From Haliclona indistincta (taxonomy: Eukaryota; Porifera; Demospongiae; Haplosclerida; Chalinidae): DNA of 64,000 nucleotides. The stretch covers positions 346,501-410,500 of the forward strand of contig OZ024791.1 of the NCBI GenBank assembly GCA_964017065.1, given 5' to 3'. Each line of letters starts with the position of its first letter. The stretch's first letter is position 1. The notes beneath the pieces were generated by a model. The model was not told where the DNA came from, did no database searches, and saw nothing but the letters and a program-made list of their open reading frames with translations. The position numbers and the translations under genes were made by a program. Below are positions 51,801 through 61,745 of the stretch, piece by piece.

Positions 51801-52372
51801 TAAGTGTTCCTCTCTCCCTAACTCATCACTTCATCTTTATTTTTCCCTTTACAGGTAATAGTCCACAACTAATCAGAAGAACCAATAGTGGTCAGAGACC
51901 ACCTGCTTCAGTAGCTGTACAATCAGTGCGTAAAGCATCTCATGATCATACTGAGGAACCTTGCTCGCCAACTAGCCCACTAGACAAGCAGAGTGAAGCA
52001 ACTGGTAGCTCACCGGCTGACAAAAGGGTGGAAGAGGAGACAGATGGATTGTGTGAGGAAGTCCTGCCCACCACACGACCTGCTCAAGTGTGCACCCATC
52101 ATGAGACAGAGAGTGAGGGGATGGGCAGTTCTGTCACCAGTGAAGACACCATTACTGAAGAAACACTGCAAGTCTGGAGCAAAGAGGTATGTTCTTCATC
52201 ACTTCATGCTTGCTTGTTTCATCCCTCCCTCCAGGAGCTGATTCACGAGGTGCTTAAGCTGAGACAGATACTCACAGACAAAGACACTGACCTTGACCAC
52301 ACCAAGAGCTACCTGGACCGATTACTGCTCCGTGTAATGGAGAAAAATCCGTCAATATTAGAGAGCGCATGA
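45809..52372 (+). CDS. Class I Rab11-family interacting protein (C2 + FIP-RBD)
   Basis: Exons: 45809-45848, 46149-46187, 46693-46798, 48472-49210, 50304-51330, 51389-51799, 51855-52186, 52235-52372; all phases agree, 943 residues. The N-terminal C2 domain starts MSYSWVPSHLRVVVHQTRDL (exons 1-2) and continues through YTQLSIEQEQ, LIWDQTFEIPL, LHITVRQKSK, DDILGYVLIPL, WYKLGARPGK and GDLLLTISF. A long Ser/Pro/Arg-rich, presumably disordered region follows. The last exon encodes the coiled-coil Rab-binding domain, LIHEVLKLRQILTDKDTDLD then SYLDRLLLRVMEKNPSIL, matching the conserved (Y)IDxLLxRVMExxPxIL signature of FIPs. Class I FIPs (RCP, FIP2, FIP5) link Rab11 to recycling-endosome membranes through the C2 domain. 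The 39-nt second exon is easily missed. Which vertebrate paralogue it corresponds to cannot be told. Confidence 0.87.
46818..47020. repeat. 19-bp minisatellite in Rab11-FIP intron
   Basis: Units GTACAGGTAGGCAAGCTGT, about ten copies with some irregular spacers, shortly after the donor at 46799. Confidence 0.9.
47021..47844. other. Unique intron sequence of the Rab11-FIP gene
   Basis: Lies in the intron between exons 46693-46798 and 48472-49210. No additional exon, RNA gene or element recognised. Confidence 0.4.
47845..48420. repeat. 35-bp minisatellite in Rab11-FIP intron
   Basis: Units CTGTAGATTGTCAGTCCCTG plus TGACCACAGTCTCTG, about 16 copies with GGATT and shortened variants, ending 50 bp before the acceptor of exon 48472. 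Confidence 0.92.
49610..49804. repeat. 44-bp minisatellite in Rab11-FIP intron
   Basis: About four and a half units of GTCAGCTACTGTCATGTGAC plus TGCAGTGCTGGTGTGTACCCATTG, between exons 48472-49210 and 50304-51330. Confidence 0.88.
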
Positions 52373-52689
52373 CCTATATTATTATGATCATTTGTCGTCA
52401 TTTGTCACAAACTGTACTATCAGTCATGTATAAAATCCATCCAAATCACATGTGTTAAAGTATTATTTTGTCAAAAGAAAATATTCTAATCATACGCTGC
52501 CATGGTTACGCTGCCAAGTATAATACTGTGATTACGTCACATGACAGTAAAACAGTACGTAGCTTGCAGTTACATGAATTAGTAGTTCTGTTTGCCTAGC
52601 TAGCTATCAATATTGATTGTTGCAGTTGTCACATACTGTATGTATGCAGCTATAGTTTATGAATGCGTCTGTCGTTAGTTTCTTGTCTT

Positions 52690-54004
52690 CTAGCTTTCTG
52701 CTGCTCCATGTTTCTGCTTATATTCCTCGGCATACTCCTTCGTGTAGAAGTTGCAGAGTGTTTCACGCCAGTTGCTTGGAGCGCGGGCCTGAAATGCATT
52801 AGTGATAGCATTGGGTATCCATCCCTTGATGTCGTTCTGGAGGAGAACAGTCATTCTAGTTGAGGAAGGGTTGTCCTTGTCAGGTCGAAGAATGTTTCCA
52901 GAAAGAATAGTTTCAATCCTGCAGTGCAGTGGACACAATTCACAACAGATCATCCAAGTGTATTATTATACATTAGAGCATAATCAGGAGCCCCTGACAT
53001 GATGGTATACAATATGGAGATTGATAACCAGATACATACAGGTTTCATAATAAGGTCACACACACAACAACTCGTTCAAAGTACTTGCAATATTTTTAAG
53101 GTACTTGCAGCAAGAGTAAATAAGCAAGAGTATTTACTCTTGCTTGCAGGACATGTGTAAAAACCAGTGATGCAACCTAAACAGGTCATATTTGTGCCAT
53201 TTCTTTCAAAGTTTGTGCCTATTCCCGCAAGCAGATCAAGTCCCTTGATAGTTGAACAACAATACTGTTTATATTTAGAGCCGTGTCATGGTCTGGCCCG
53301 CGAGACTATGCTATGGTGTGGTGTGCAGATGCTGACCTGACCAGTCCTGATGTGGGCGGCTTGCTGGGGTGCTCTGCATTCTTATTAATGATGAACCATG
53401 CTCCACTCTCCTCATCCTTCCTTTTAGTAACATAATGTACAGCCTCTCGGTCAGATACTCCAGGCGGCATCTTAGACTGCCTGAATTAGCATGCAAGTGT
53501 AGTACATGATTACATGTACACATACCAGTAGACGATATTGTAGTGCTTGTGCTCCTCGAGCAAGTCAAACACTGGAAACAGCTTGTCATATCTTCTTCTC
53601 ACGTCAAGATTAGTCAGCATCTCTAACACTGCAAGAGAGCAAGCTAACTAGTAAACTACTTCTTAAGTACTTACTAGCTCCAATAGGGATATCAGGAAAG
53701 TACAGACACCCCTGTTGTGGAATATATGACAGTAGAATGAACAGGCTACAGTGTGCAAGAGTGGTACGAGGTATACCTTCACAAGGTGAATTGGTGAGTC
53801 CGAGACATGCTTCCTCCAGACTTTGGCGTTGTCCTTCTGCGATACAGACTCCCATCCGTTCTCCTTGCTAGTCTCTTCGGCCTCCAGGGCCAGTATTTGT
53901 TGAATATCTATATCGTTGGAAGCTCGCCTTAGCGAATCACGCAATCTGCACAAGTTACCTTCTTGTGAAAATGGATCCCAATCTTCTCCACTAGAAGCAG
54001 CCAT
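52690..54004 (-). CDS. START-domain lipid-transfer protein, gene 1
   Basis: Exons: 53777-54004, 53675-53711, 53526-53628, 53337-53480, 52690-52918; phases agree, 246 residues. The protein is essentially one START domain after a short acidic N-terminus (MAASSGEDWDPFSQEG). START marks: GWESVSQKDNAKVWRKH, the VLEMLTNLDVRRRYDKLF-like helix, NIVYWQSKMPPGVSDREAV, AEHPSKPP, LVRIETILSG, and the C-terminal helix WIPNAITNAFQARAPSNW. The overall pattern is closest to small cytosolic START proteins of the PCTP/STARD10 type; which lipid is bound cannot be read from the sequence. No signal or membrane segment. It lies tail to tail with the Rab11-FIP gene, 317 bp apart, and head to tail with its paralogue. 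Confidence 0.82.
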
Positions 54005-54206
54005 CTCTTCCTAGCTCGTTTAAATTTCACACCACACACTGATCGACACTTTTCAAAAGCAATTTGCAGCAGCCGGACAATAGCACAGCGTATCCGCTCT
54101 GTACTATTATTTTATTGCTTCTTTACAATCAACAGATTATTATAACCAATCTCATCACACACACACACACGCACACACACATAATATTCTATCAGTATCT
54201 AGTATA

Positions 54207-56624
54207 TTATTCTGTTCCAGTAGTCTTAGCTTCCTCAGGAAACCTCTTCTCGTACTCAGCACGATAGTCAGATATAAAGTAGTTATAGAGCGTGTCCCGC
54301 CAGCTGCCAGGAGCACGAGCTTGAAAGATGTTCACTATAAACTTGGGTATCCATCCCTTGGTATCATTCTGCAGCAGAACCGACATGTGAGTGGAAGATG
54401 GGTCCTTAGTATCGGCACGAATAATGCTGCCAGACAAGATGGTCTCTGCTCTGAAAGAGAGAGTGAGAGAGACAGCGAAATAATGTTAATGATAATGTTT
54501 TGGCCGTTACTACGAATACCAGTAATGTTATGAGGTTTATTTTTTCACAGTTCGGCTCAAACCACAAAAATTGCGTATTCCATTCCACTTTGTCAACCCT
54601 TGACAAACATAAATATTTCTTTTCAAAATTCAGCATAAAATAAATAATTTTATATTTCCCTGTGCAATATTTGGAGACAATAAGCATAGACTAAAGTGCT
54701 TGCCGAAACTTAATTTGTGGTTAAGTATTTTAGCATGAAGGTGATAAGAAGCGCATAATTTAAAAAATACGTATTGCCTCTCATAAAGAGATGAGGGCAG
54801 CATTACCTGACTACTCCTGGTTGAGGTGGTCGGCTAGCATGCTCTCCATTCTTGTACATTATGTACCAGCTGTTGGTAGCTTCATCCTTCCTGTAGCCAA
54901 TGTACTGGACCAGGTCTCTGTCAGATACAGCGGGCGGCATCTTGATACGCCTGCACAGCAGCAAGACAGCTGCATTAGTGATCTATTGGAACTAACCAAT
55001 ATACAACTTTATAGTGCTTGTGCTCCTCTAACACTTCTATGACAGGAAACTGAGTGTCCCATCTCTTTCTCACCTCCAGATCAGTGATCATCTCAAGCAC
55101 TGTAAAAACACTGTATTGTCCATACATGGTTTCAAAAGTAGTTATTAACTTATTAATGCAATCGGCAAATTTGGCGGTACATAAGTCACGTGTAAGTTAC
55201 GCCTATATTTTGGTGGGCAAGCTGTCAGTTCTACCGGGCTTTGCAGAGACCTTGCACCACGAAGCGAAAAGCAGAATTAGCACAAATTCACTGCTAGTCA
55301 CATGTATTAAACCATCCACACATTAAAGACTACTTCTGCTTTTCGCTTCGTGGTGCAAGATCTCTGCTAAGTCCGATACATAACCGTGGTGACGAGTTGT
55401 TGTGTGTATGATTGCACAAAAACGGCTCTGTCTGAACAAAAGCAAGATTCTCTGGAAACCTGTTTCGGTTGTGGCTCCAGAGATGCAATAATTATAGTCA
55501 CTCAAAGTCGATTTCTCATCCATTTTTCACTTTTCTGCCCACCAAGGGAGGCGTGGCTGGTGACGTAGCCCAGTGCAACGCGCACGCAATTATTACTTTT
55601 GAAACCATGTACAGTGTATAGGCTAACACATTAATGTCGTCAGCTACAATCGATTTTAGTTACGTTTGAACATTGCGGTTTGTGTAGCGTGATGCCGTAA
55701 TAATTTATTTGAAATTAAGCAATGAATATCATTACAGCACAATACTACACAACTCGACTGTAATATCCCCTATTCTATATGAGGCTCTGTTATGCGCCTA
55801 TCATTGTCACGCCCCACCACCCCCAACACGGGGTAGGGTGGGGGATTACGTGGGGATTTGCAAGCTGTTTGCTGCCCCAGGGGTGGGGCATTTGACACGA
55901 TCGTATTTTTCAGTAAAACATACGTATACGGACATAGGGACATGTAGCATAGTGTTCTCTGTTTGGACTGTAGTCACCTGTAGGGGCTAAGTGGGGATAT
56001 GTAGGGGATTTGCATGCCAATCGCTCCCCCACCCCTGGGGCATTGTAAAAACCACAAGCGCAAATCCCCACATTGCCCCACCTCGCCCCGTGTTGGGGGT
56101 GGTGGGGCGTGACATTGATAGGCGCATTATCTAATCATGGTCACACACTAGCTCAAACACATCAACTTGCAGCTGTTATAACCAGAAACAGTACACAATC
56201 GCTATGATTATGTGAGCAGCATGCAGCAGCTGGGCTGCTCATGATACTATAGACCTCAGCAGCTTGTTCAGTTGCCCATTGTTAGCGTTGTATCTTAGTG
56301 TGTGTAGCTACCTGCTTCAGGTGGCATTCCAGGGAACTTGAGGTATCCCTACAGTATTACCACATGTAGCACAGCGTGTGAGGATTATAGTGATGATTCT
56401 ATACCTTCACGAGATGTATATCGCTGTTCTGGCTCGGCTGTTTCCATACCTCAGAGTGCTCACTTCGCGACACGAACTCCCACCCCGCGCTATCACCCGA
56501 CACGGACTGAAATATCCTCTGACGATCTGTACGTATGACGGAATAAAACAACAGCTAGCTAGCTGAGTGTATCAAGGCTACCTTCCTCCGTGAACGGATC
56601 AAAATCGTCGTCACTGCTCGCCAT
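54207..56624 (-). CDS. START-domain lipid-transfer protein, gene 2
   Basis: Exons: 56582-56624, 56405-56526, 56312-56348, 54997-55099, 54807-54950, 54207-54450; phases agree, 230 residues. The start MASSDDDFDPFTEE parallels MAASSGEDWDPFSQEG of gene 1. START marks: GWEFVSRSEHSEVWKQ, DIHLVKGYLKFPGMPPEA, VLEMITDLEVRKRWDTQFPV, YKVVYWRIKMPPAVSDRDLV, GEHASRPP, VVRAETILSG, WIPKFIVNIFQARAPGSW. The last four introns are at the same positions and phases as in gene 1; gene 2 has one extra intron in the N-terminal part. The third intron has grown to about 1.2 kb by insertion of two MITE-like elements. Predicted cytosolic lipid carrier, ligand unknown. Confidence 0.82.
55125..55609. mobile_element. TIR element with CATGGTTTCAAAAGTA ends and TA duplication
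   Basis: 485 bp. Termini CATGGTTTCAAAAGTA and TACTTTTGAAACCATG are exact reverse complements, flanked by TA on each side. Inside, GCAGAGACCTTGCACCACGA and its near complement at about 55336-55368 form a second inverted pair. No transposase. Lies in the third intron of START gene 2. Confidence 0.82.
55793..56126. mobile_element. MITE with GC-rich TIRs and TTA target duplication
   Basis: 334 bp with about 40-bp inverted repeats starting TGCGCCTATCATTGTCACGC (left) and TGCGCCTATCAATGTCACGC (right, complement). It is flanked by TTA at 55790-55792 and 56127-56129. The 3-bp TTA duplication is typical of PIF/Harbinger elements (inference). Same intron as the previous element. Confidence 0.83.
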
Positions 56625-56836
56625 AGCTGGCTCTTTACACCTCTTTCTTTCACTCAGCCACACCCCCAAAATGCAGCAGAACACGTGACACACAAAAACA
56701 ATGAAAGTACTACACACAACTAGTTATTACACACTGAGCTCAAGGGAATCAACCTGTAGCACCTGCTGGAGGTGATAAGAATATAGATAATAGTATGTCA
56801 GCTCATTGTATAGTTGCACTAGCCAGCTGCACATGA

Positions 56837-57290
56837 TCAATCCTGCTCATCACCATTCAATAGTAAGAATTCATGTACAATATGATCAGCCAGTGCACCC
56901 ATTCCAGCCTCCTTGAGACACACTACCAGATGGCGGTAGGTACGAGGGAATGGGTTAGTGTCATTGAATTGCCTCAGTAGCATTGCTACCAGAGCCCTTT
57001 AGTGATGAGATCAATCTTTTGACCATTTTCATCATTCAATAGCTCCATTCCAAATGTCTCATGGTCACCAGCTGTAATAGTTTTAATGACTCCTAACCGA
57101 TCTGGACCCCTAATTATTAATATGCTTTAGCTTCAGGATAGCTAGTCGGAGTATCATCTGCATCTGTGCATGTGTGAGAAAGATTACAGTGTCAATGTTC
57201 TCAATCATACAATGTGGGTCTAGCTTGGGTATCTGGAACTTTTGTAGCTGAGACTCCAGGAGCTCTTTCTCTTTCTTTAGTAACTCATTA
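56837..57290 (-). pseudogene. Relic of a death-domain protein gene
   Basis: 57109-56837 encodes, in two frames, a death-fold-like C-terminus: GPDRLGVIKTITAGDHETFG, MELLNDENGQKIDLITKGLW, then after a one-base shift MLLRQFNDTNPFPRTYRHLV, CLKEAGMGALADHIVHEF and a stop. Upstream, 57290-57130 encodes a charged helix (NELLKKEKELLESQLQKF) and MIENIDTVIFLTHAQMQMIL before stops. The pattern (FG..LLND..G.KVD... TW..L...L.....ALAD.I) is that of death domains common in invertebrate NLR-like and signalling proteins. The frame change argues for a decayed or incomplete gene. Confidence 0.5.
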
Positions 57291-57300
57291 TGCCGAGGTG

Positions 57301-57780
57301 GGCGGAGCCACGTAGGCGTACATATATATAGTAGTCAGTTCGTTTGTGTGTTTGTGTGTATGTTCGCAATGCGTATCTCAGCAACCGCTTGCTACTAAGT
57401 GCTGAAATCAGCAACACAGGTAGATCTCAGTAGTTCATGAAAATCAAATTAGACAGAATTGCGATTAAAGGCTTTGTTTTCGAGTTATGGCGTGATTTGC
57501 TCGCCTGGACTATCGTTGCTCGCGTTCGGGCTTCCTTCAGAGACAGTACTGTCCACAGCTGGCTACATCGCGCTTGATCTATGACAGTGCAGCTCATACG
57601 ACTCCATAAGCAGCAATGAAACTAGCGAGCGAAAGCGTCTTCAGACTCATCTTACTCGTCGAGTGAGCCTGAGCGAGCAAGCGTTGATACAGACTATGCA
57701 GGTCAGTCTTCAGTAAACAGCTTGTATTTTTATTACAACAGCTTGTACAATGTACTCTATGCTATTACAACCCATTGTTC
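57301..57780. other. Intergenic, no gene recognised
   Basis: Unique sequence with a GT-rich patch near 57345. No coding evidence. Confidence 0.4.
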
Positions 57781-57790
57781 TGCTGCTTGC

Positions 57791-58421
57791 TAGCCTCGTC
57801 CCCACGCCCAATTTTCGCTAACTTTACGGAACGAATGACGGAACGAATCGCGAAAATAGGGCCTGGTACATGGTATCCATTGCAGGGGTATTGGTGCGCA
57901 TGCGTTAGTCGTTATACAGAATCTGTATAATCGGCAGGATATTCTGAATCCGTAACCTTGTATTCTTCTAGGATACTGCGTCATTCCGTGTATTTGTCTG
58001 TATTCTCGCTCTACTGTAATGGAAGTTCTCACTGAGTGCACGTTTCTCTGCTTAGCGTAAAGATTGCAAACACGTGTGGACTAGTTCAGGAAGTCTAAAC
58101 CGATCTACTGGCGCCCTCACAAACTCCACGTGAAACTGTAGCGTACCAAGACTTTCACGAGTCCATTTTTCCAACTGAACGATGGTTTTACTGGCTGCCC
58201 TGGTTGTCTTCAGACTCCCTCGCGACGGATCAAATCTTCTAGAGTGCGTGTTTGCTTAGCTATATTTCGTTTCTTGTTTTTAAACTCGCTCAGACTCTTT
58301 AATTTTATTCATGGATGCGTACCATTAATTACCCTTGCAATAGAGACCAGGCCTTTATTTTTCGCCGTTTCGTTAATTTGCGTTTTCCGTTGCGAAAAAT
58401 TTTGGCCTGGGGACGAGGCTA
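57791..58421. mobile_element. TIR element with 9-bp target duplication
   Basis: 631 bp. The left end TAGCCTCGTCCCCACGCCCA and right end (complement) TAGCCTCGTCCCCAGGCCAA form imperfect inverted repeats of about 28 bp ending in TTTTCGC. GCTGCTTGC is duplicated at 57782-57790 and 58422-58430. A 9-bp duplication suggests a Mutator-like family, though the flanking repeat unit contains the same word. No transposase. Confidence 0.72.
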
Positions 58422-58430
58422 GCTGCTTGC

Positions 58431-58680
58431 ATGCAATCGTAGTTCTGCTGCTTGCATGCTTCCACAGTTCTGCTGCTTGCATGCTTCCATGGTTCTGCTG
58501 CTTGCATGGTTCAGTTCTGCTACTTGCATGCTTCCATGGTTCTGCTGCTTCCATGCTTCCATATATATTTCTGCTGCTTCCATGCTACAATGGTTTTGAT
58601 GCTTGCATGCTACCGTGGTTCTGCTGCTAGCATGCTACCATAGTTCTGCTGCTTGCATGCTCAAGTTCCATGATACTGTT
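58431..58680. repeat. Degenerate 20-25-bp repeat
   Basis: Irregular units of TTCTGCTGCTTGCATGCTTC and CATGG, about ten copies. One further unit lies left of the TIR element at about 57779-57790, so the element split the array. Confidence 0.75.
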
Positions 58681-58857
58681 TTGATGCTTCCATGGATCTA
58701 CTGCATGCATACGTGCTGTCATAATTATGCATCTGCTAATTTTTTTTTTTTTCTATAATATTTTTTGCAAAAGCAAAGGAACCACAAAATAGCAAAGCTA
58801 ATACAAATGTGATCCAAAAAAGAAAAAACAGAACACTGACAAAAACAGAGATAATTA

Positions 58858-61560
58858 TTATCTTAACTTGATTAACAGTGATTTAAAAGAAGAAAAGGAT
58901 AAAGAAGAAGTAATTTCAGAAGGAAGGGAGTTCCAGTCAGAAATTGTGTTAGGAATAAAAGAATAATAAGTATAATTAGAGTGGGTGAAAGGTTGATGTA
59001 ATAAACGGGCATGGAAAAAACGAGTATTGTAAGAATGAGAATTACGAAATGAGATAAGACCAGGAGGAAAATAGCATTGGTTATTAACAACTTTGAAAAG
59101 AAATTGAAGCCTTGACTCATATCTTCTTCGCTGAAGAGTTGGTATATCAAACTGAATGAGCAAATCCTGATAGTTTACGGACCAGTTTCTAGAAGCCATT
59201 CGCAAAGCAAACTTTTGAACACCTTCAAGTTTATCAATGCCACGGGCAATGTAAGGAGACCAAACTTGATTGGCATACTCAAGACGGGAACGGACAAGGG
59301 AGGTGTAAAGATTTAGAATAATGGCTGGATTATTAGCTGAATAGAACCTTCTGTAAACAAGACCCAAGATCTGCCTAGCTTTGGAGCACACGTTGGCAAC
59401 ATGGAGAGACCAGGACAGATCACTAGATAGAGTCACTCCAAGATACCTGAATGAATCAACTATATCAAGCGGCATGCCATTTAGATAAAGAGGAGATGGA
59501 GGTTGTAGACCTCTTTTCCTAGAGATGATCATGCATTTACACTTAGATGGATTGAGGGTAAGGTAATTGTCGGCAGACCAGCGTTGGATAGCATCAATGT
59601 CCTGTTGAACGGCATGAAAATCATTAGGAGAAGAGATGGATTTATAGAGCATGAGATCATCTGCGTACAGGGAGGATGCAGAGGTAGAAATAGAAGTAAC
59701 TCCATCGACATAGATTAAAAACAATAAAGGCCCAATTACCGAACCCTGAGGAACACCGGAAAGTACCAATGCATCACCAGAAGTTTCTCCCTCAATAACT
59801 ACCCTTTGAATTCTGTTTGTCAGGTAACTAGCAATCCAATGTATCAAGTGCATATTGAAGTTGAAGGAAACAAGTTTATCTAGAAGAGGACGGTGTGGTA
59901 CAGAGTCAAACGCTTTTTTGTAGTCAAAGAAAATGGAACAAATGTCATGTCCAATGTCCAGGTCATTAAACCAAGTAGACGTAGAAGAAACAAGAGCTGA
60001 GACAGTGGAACGACCAGCTCTAAATCCCCATTGCGCGTTAGAGAGTAAGTTATGGTCATCAATGTATTCAACAAGTTTGTTACAAACATGCCTTTCCAAA
60101 GTCTTGCACAGAAGACTTAACAAAGAAATTGGGCGGAAGTTGTCAGGTGTTTTTGGAGAAGAGACCTTAGGAACTGGTGTGATTCGTGCGATTTTCCACT
60201 CTTTAGGGACAACTCCAGATTTAAGAGATTTATTGAACAATAAGGTCAAACCAGGAGCGATAACACCAGCTGTGAATTTCAACATGTGGGGGGAAATATT
60301 GTCAGGTCCACTAGACTTAGTGACATTCAGGGAAACAAGTAGGTCAAAAACATTTTCCGTACACAAAAGGTCATCAGAGAATAAGTCAGGGCAAACAGGT
60401 GAAAGAAACGAATTATCAGCATCAAGAGGAGGAACAGAAGTGTTAAAACAGGATACAAAAAATTCATTGAGGAGATTAGCCTTTTCTATACTGGATTCAG
60501 CTACAGTGGAACCACTGGAAAAAACAGGAATGGAAGATGGAGAACCATTCAATATTTTATAAGCTTTCCAGAAATTTTTGGGGCACTTAGGATCAAGAAG
60601 TGAAAAAAACTGCTGTTTTGCTAGTCTGAGTTGTTGAACAATCTTATTCCTACAAGCTTTATATTTAGTAAAATCGCCAGAAAGTTTAGCCTGTTTGAAG
60701 AGCAGGTTTCTCCTGCGAATAGCTTGGATGATTGGTTTAGTTAGCCATGGAAGATTCTGACGCTTAGGAAGAACAGCCTTAGGGACACATAACTCAATTA
60801 TTTCAAGGAAGTGACTCTTCCAATTTAGCCAGCAGTCATTGACATCATCAAAGTCAAGAACAGACTCCCAATCAGTACTGGAAATAAGGTCACAAGCTCT
60901 GTCCCAATCAGCAAAGTCATATCGCCAAATAGTTCGACTAGAGTGAGATGTGCTACGGTTGGATTTTTGCCAACGAAGTCGAATGAACAGTCCAAGATGG
61001 TCAGAATTTAAGAGAGGAGGAAGAGTAGAACATGTCTGAAGAAAAGAGGGTGAAGATAAAAAAACTAAATCAATAAGAGATGAACCAGAAGATGATAAGT
61101 GAGTGGGTGAATTTACAACTTGAGTGAGACCAAGGGAATTGAAAATGTCCTGAAGTTTATGAAACAGATAATGGTTAGAGTTATAAAAATTTATATTAAA
61201 GTCTCCGAGCAAAATAAAATTAGAAAACTGTGGAAAATTGAGTTGGGAAAGGTACAAAAATAAATTATCAAAAATATCGACAGGGGAACTCGGAGGACGA
61301 TAAAAAAGAGAAATACAAACTTTACCATGACCATTACCAATAACAATAGATAATATCTCCAGGGAATTAGAAAAAGGTAAAATTTGAAATACAAAAATAT
61401 TTTTTAAATAAAAAAGCACACCACCTACATGTCTGTTTCTGTCAAGTCGAATAATTTGATAACCAGGGACGGAAATTTCAGATACGGATATGTCAGAACA
61501 AAGCCAAGACTCAACTATACAGACAATGTCAGGATTGAGAGCTGCAATGACAGCACACAA
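58858..61560 (-). CDS. LINE ORF2: endonuclease / reverse transcriptase
   Basis: Open for 900 residues. The AP-endonuclease-like domain has IVCIVESWL near the start, LLGDFNINFY and a SDHLGLFIRL motif. The reverse transcriptase has KSSGPDNISP, FRPISLLS, GFRAGRST, DYKKAFDSVPH, SGVPQGSVIGPLLFLIYV and the catalytic LYADDLMLY (YADD at about 59656-59667). The C-terminal region has the usual LEYANQVWSPY and NSLPSEI marks. The true ORF2 starts further upstream: VLYYNARSLL just before 61560 is out of frame by one base, so the copy is broken there. Confidence 0.88.
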   Translation of the reverse strand: MCAVIAALNPDIVCIVESWLCSDISVSEISVPGYQIIRLDRNRHVGGVLFYLKNIFVFQILPFSNSLEILSIVIGNGHGKVCISLFYRPPSSPVDIFDNLFLYLSQLNFPQFSNFILLGDFNINFYNSNHYLFHKLQDIFNSLGLTQVVNSPTHLSSSGSSLIDLVFLSSPSFLQTCSTLPPLLNSDHLGLFIRLRWQKSNRSTSHSSRTIWRYDFADWDRACDLISSTDWESVLDFDDVNDCWLNWKSHFLEIIELCVPKAVLPKRQNLPWLTKPIIQAIRRRNLLFKQAKLSGDFTKYKACRNKIVQQLRLAKQQFFSLLDPKCPKNFWKAYKILNGSPSSIPVFSSGSTVAESSIEKANLLNEFFVSCFNTSVPPLDADNSFLSPVCPDLFSDDLLCTENVFDLLVSLNVTKSSGPDNISPHMLKFTAGVIAPGLTLLFNKSLKSGVVPKEWKIARITPVPKVSSPKTPDNFRPISLLSLLCKTLERHVCNKLVEYIDDHNLLSNAQWGFRAGRSTVSALVSSTSTWFNDLDIGHDICSIFFDYKKAFDSVPHRPLLDKLVSFNFNMHLIHWIASYLTNRIQRVVIEGETSGDALVLSGVPQGSVIGPLLFLIYVDGVTSISTSASSLYADDLMLYKSISSPNDFHAVQQDIDAIQRWSADNYLTLNPSKCKCMIISRKRGLQPPSPLYLNGMPLDIVDSFRYLGVTLSSDLSWSLHVANVCSKARQILGLVYRRFYSANNPAIILNLYTSLVRSRLEYANQVWSPYIARGIDKLEGVQKFALRMASRNWSVNYQDLLIQFDIPTLQRRRYESRLQFLFKVVNNQCYFPPGLISFRNSHSYNTRFFHARLLHQPFTHSNYTYYSFIPNTISDWNSLPSEITSSLSFSSFKSLLIKLR

Positions 61561-61745
61561 ATCGTCAAATTTGGCAAGAGGCTCCTGGCATTATAGTAGA
61601 GTACAATAAAGGTATTTGAGCTTGGACTAGACACAGAGGCTACATTAACAGTGGGGGTATCAACACTTACAGGTTGAGGACAAGGAGAATGCTCACAAAA
61701 AGTTGTAAATATTGAAAAATCACCCTGATTAGAATCTTGGAGTAG

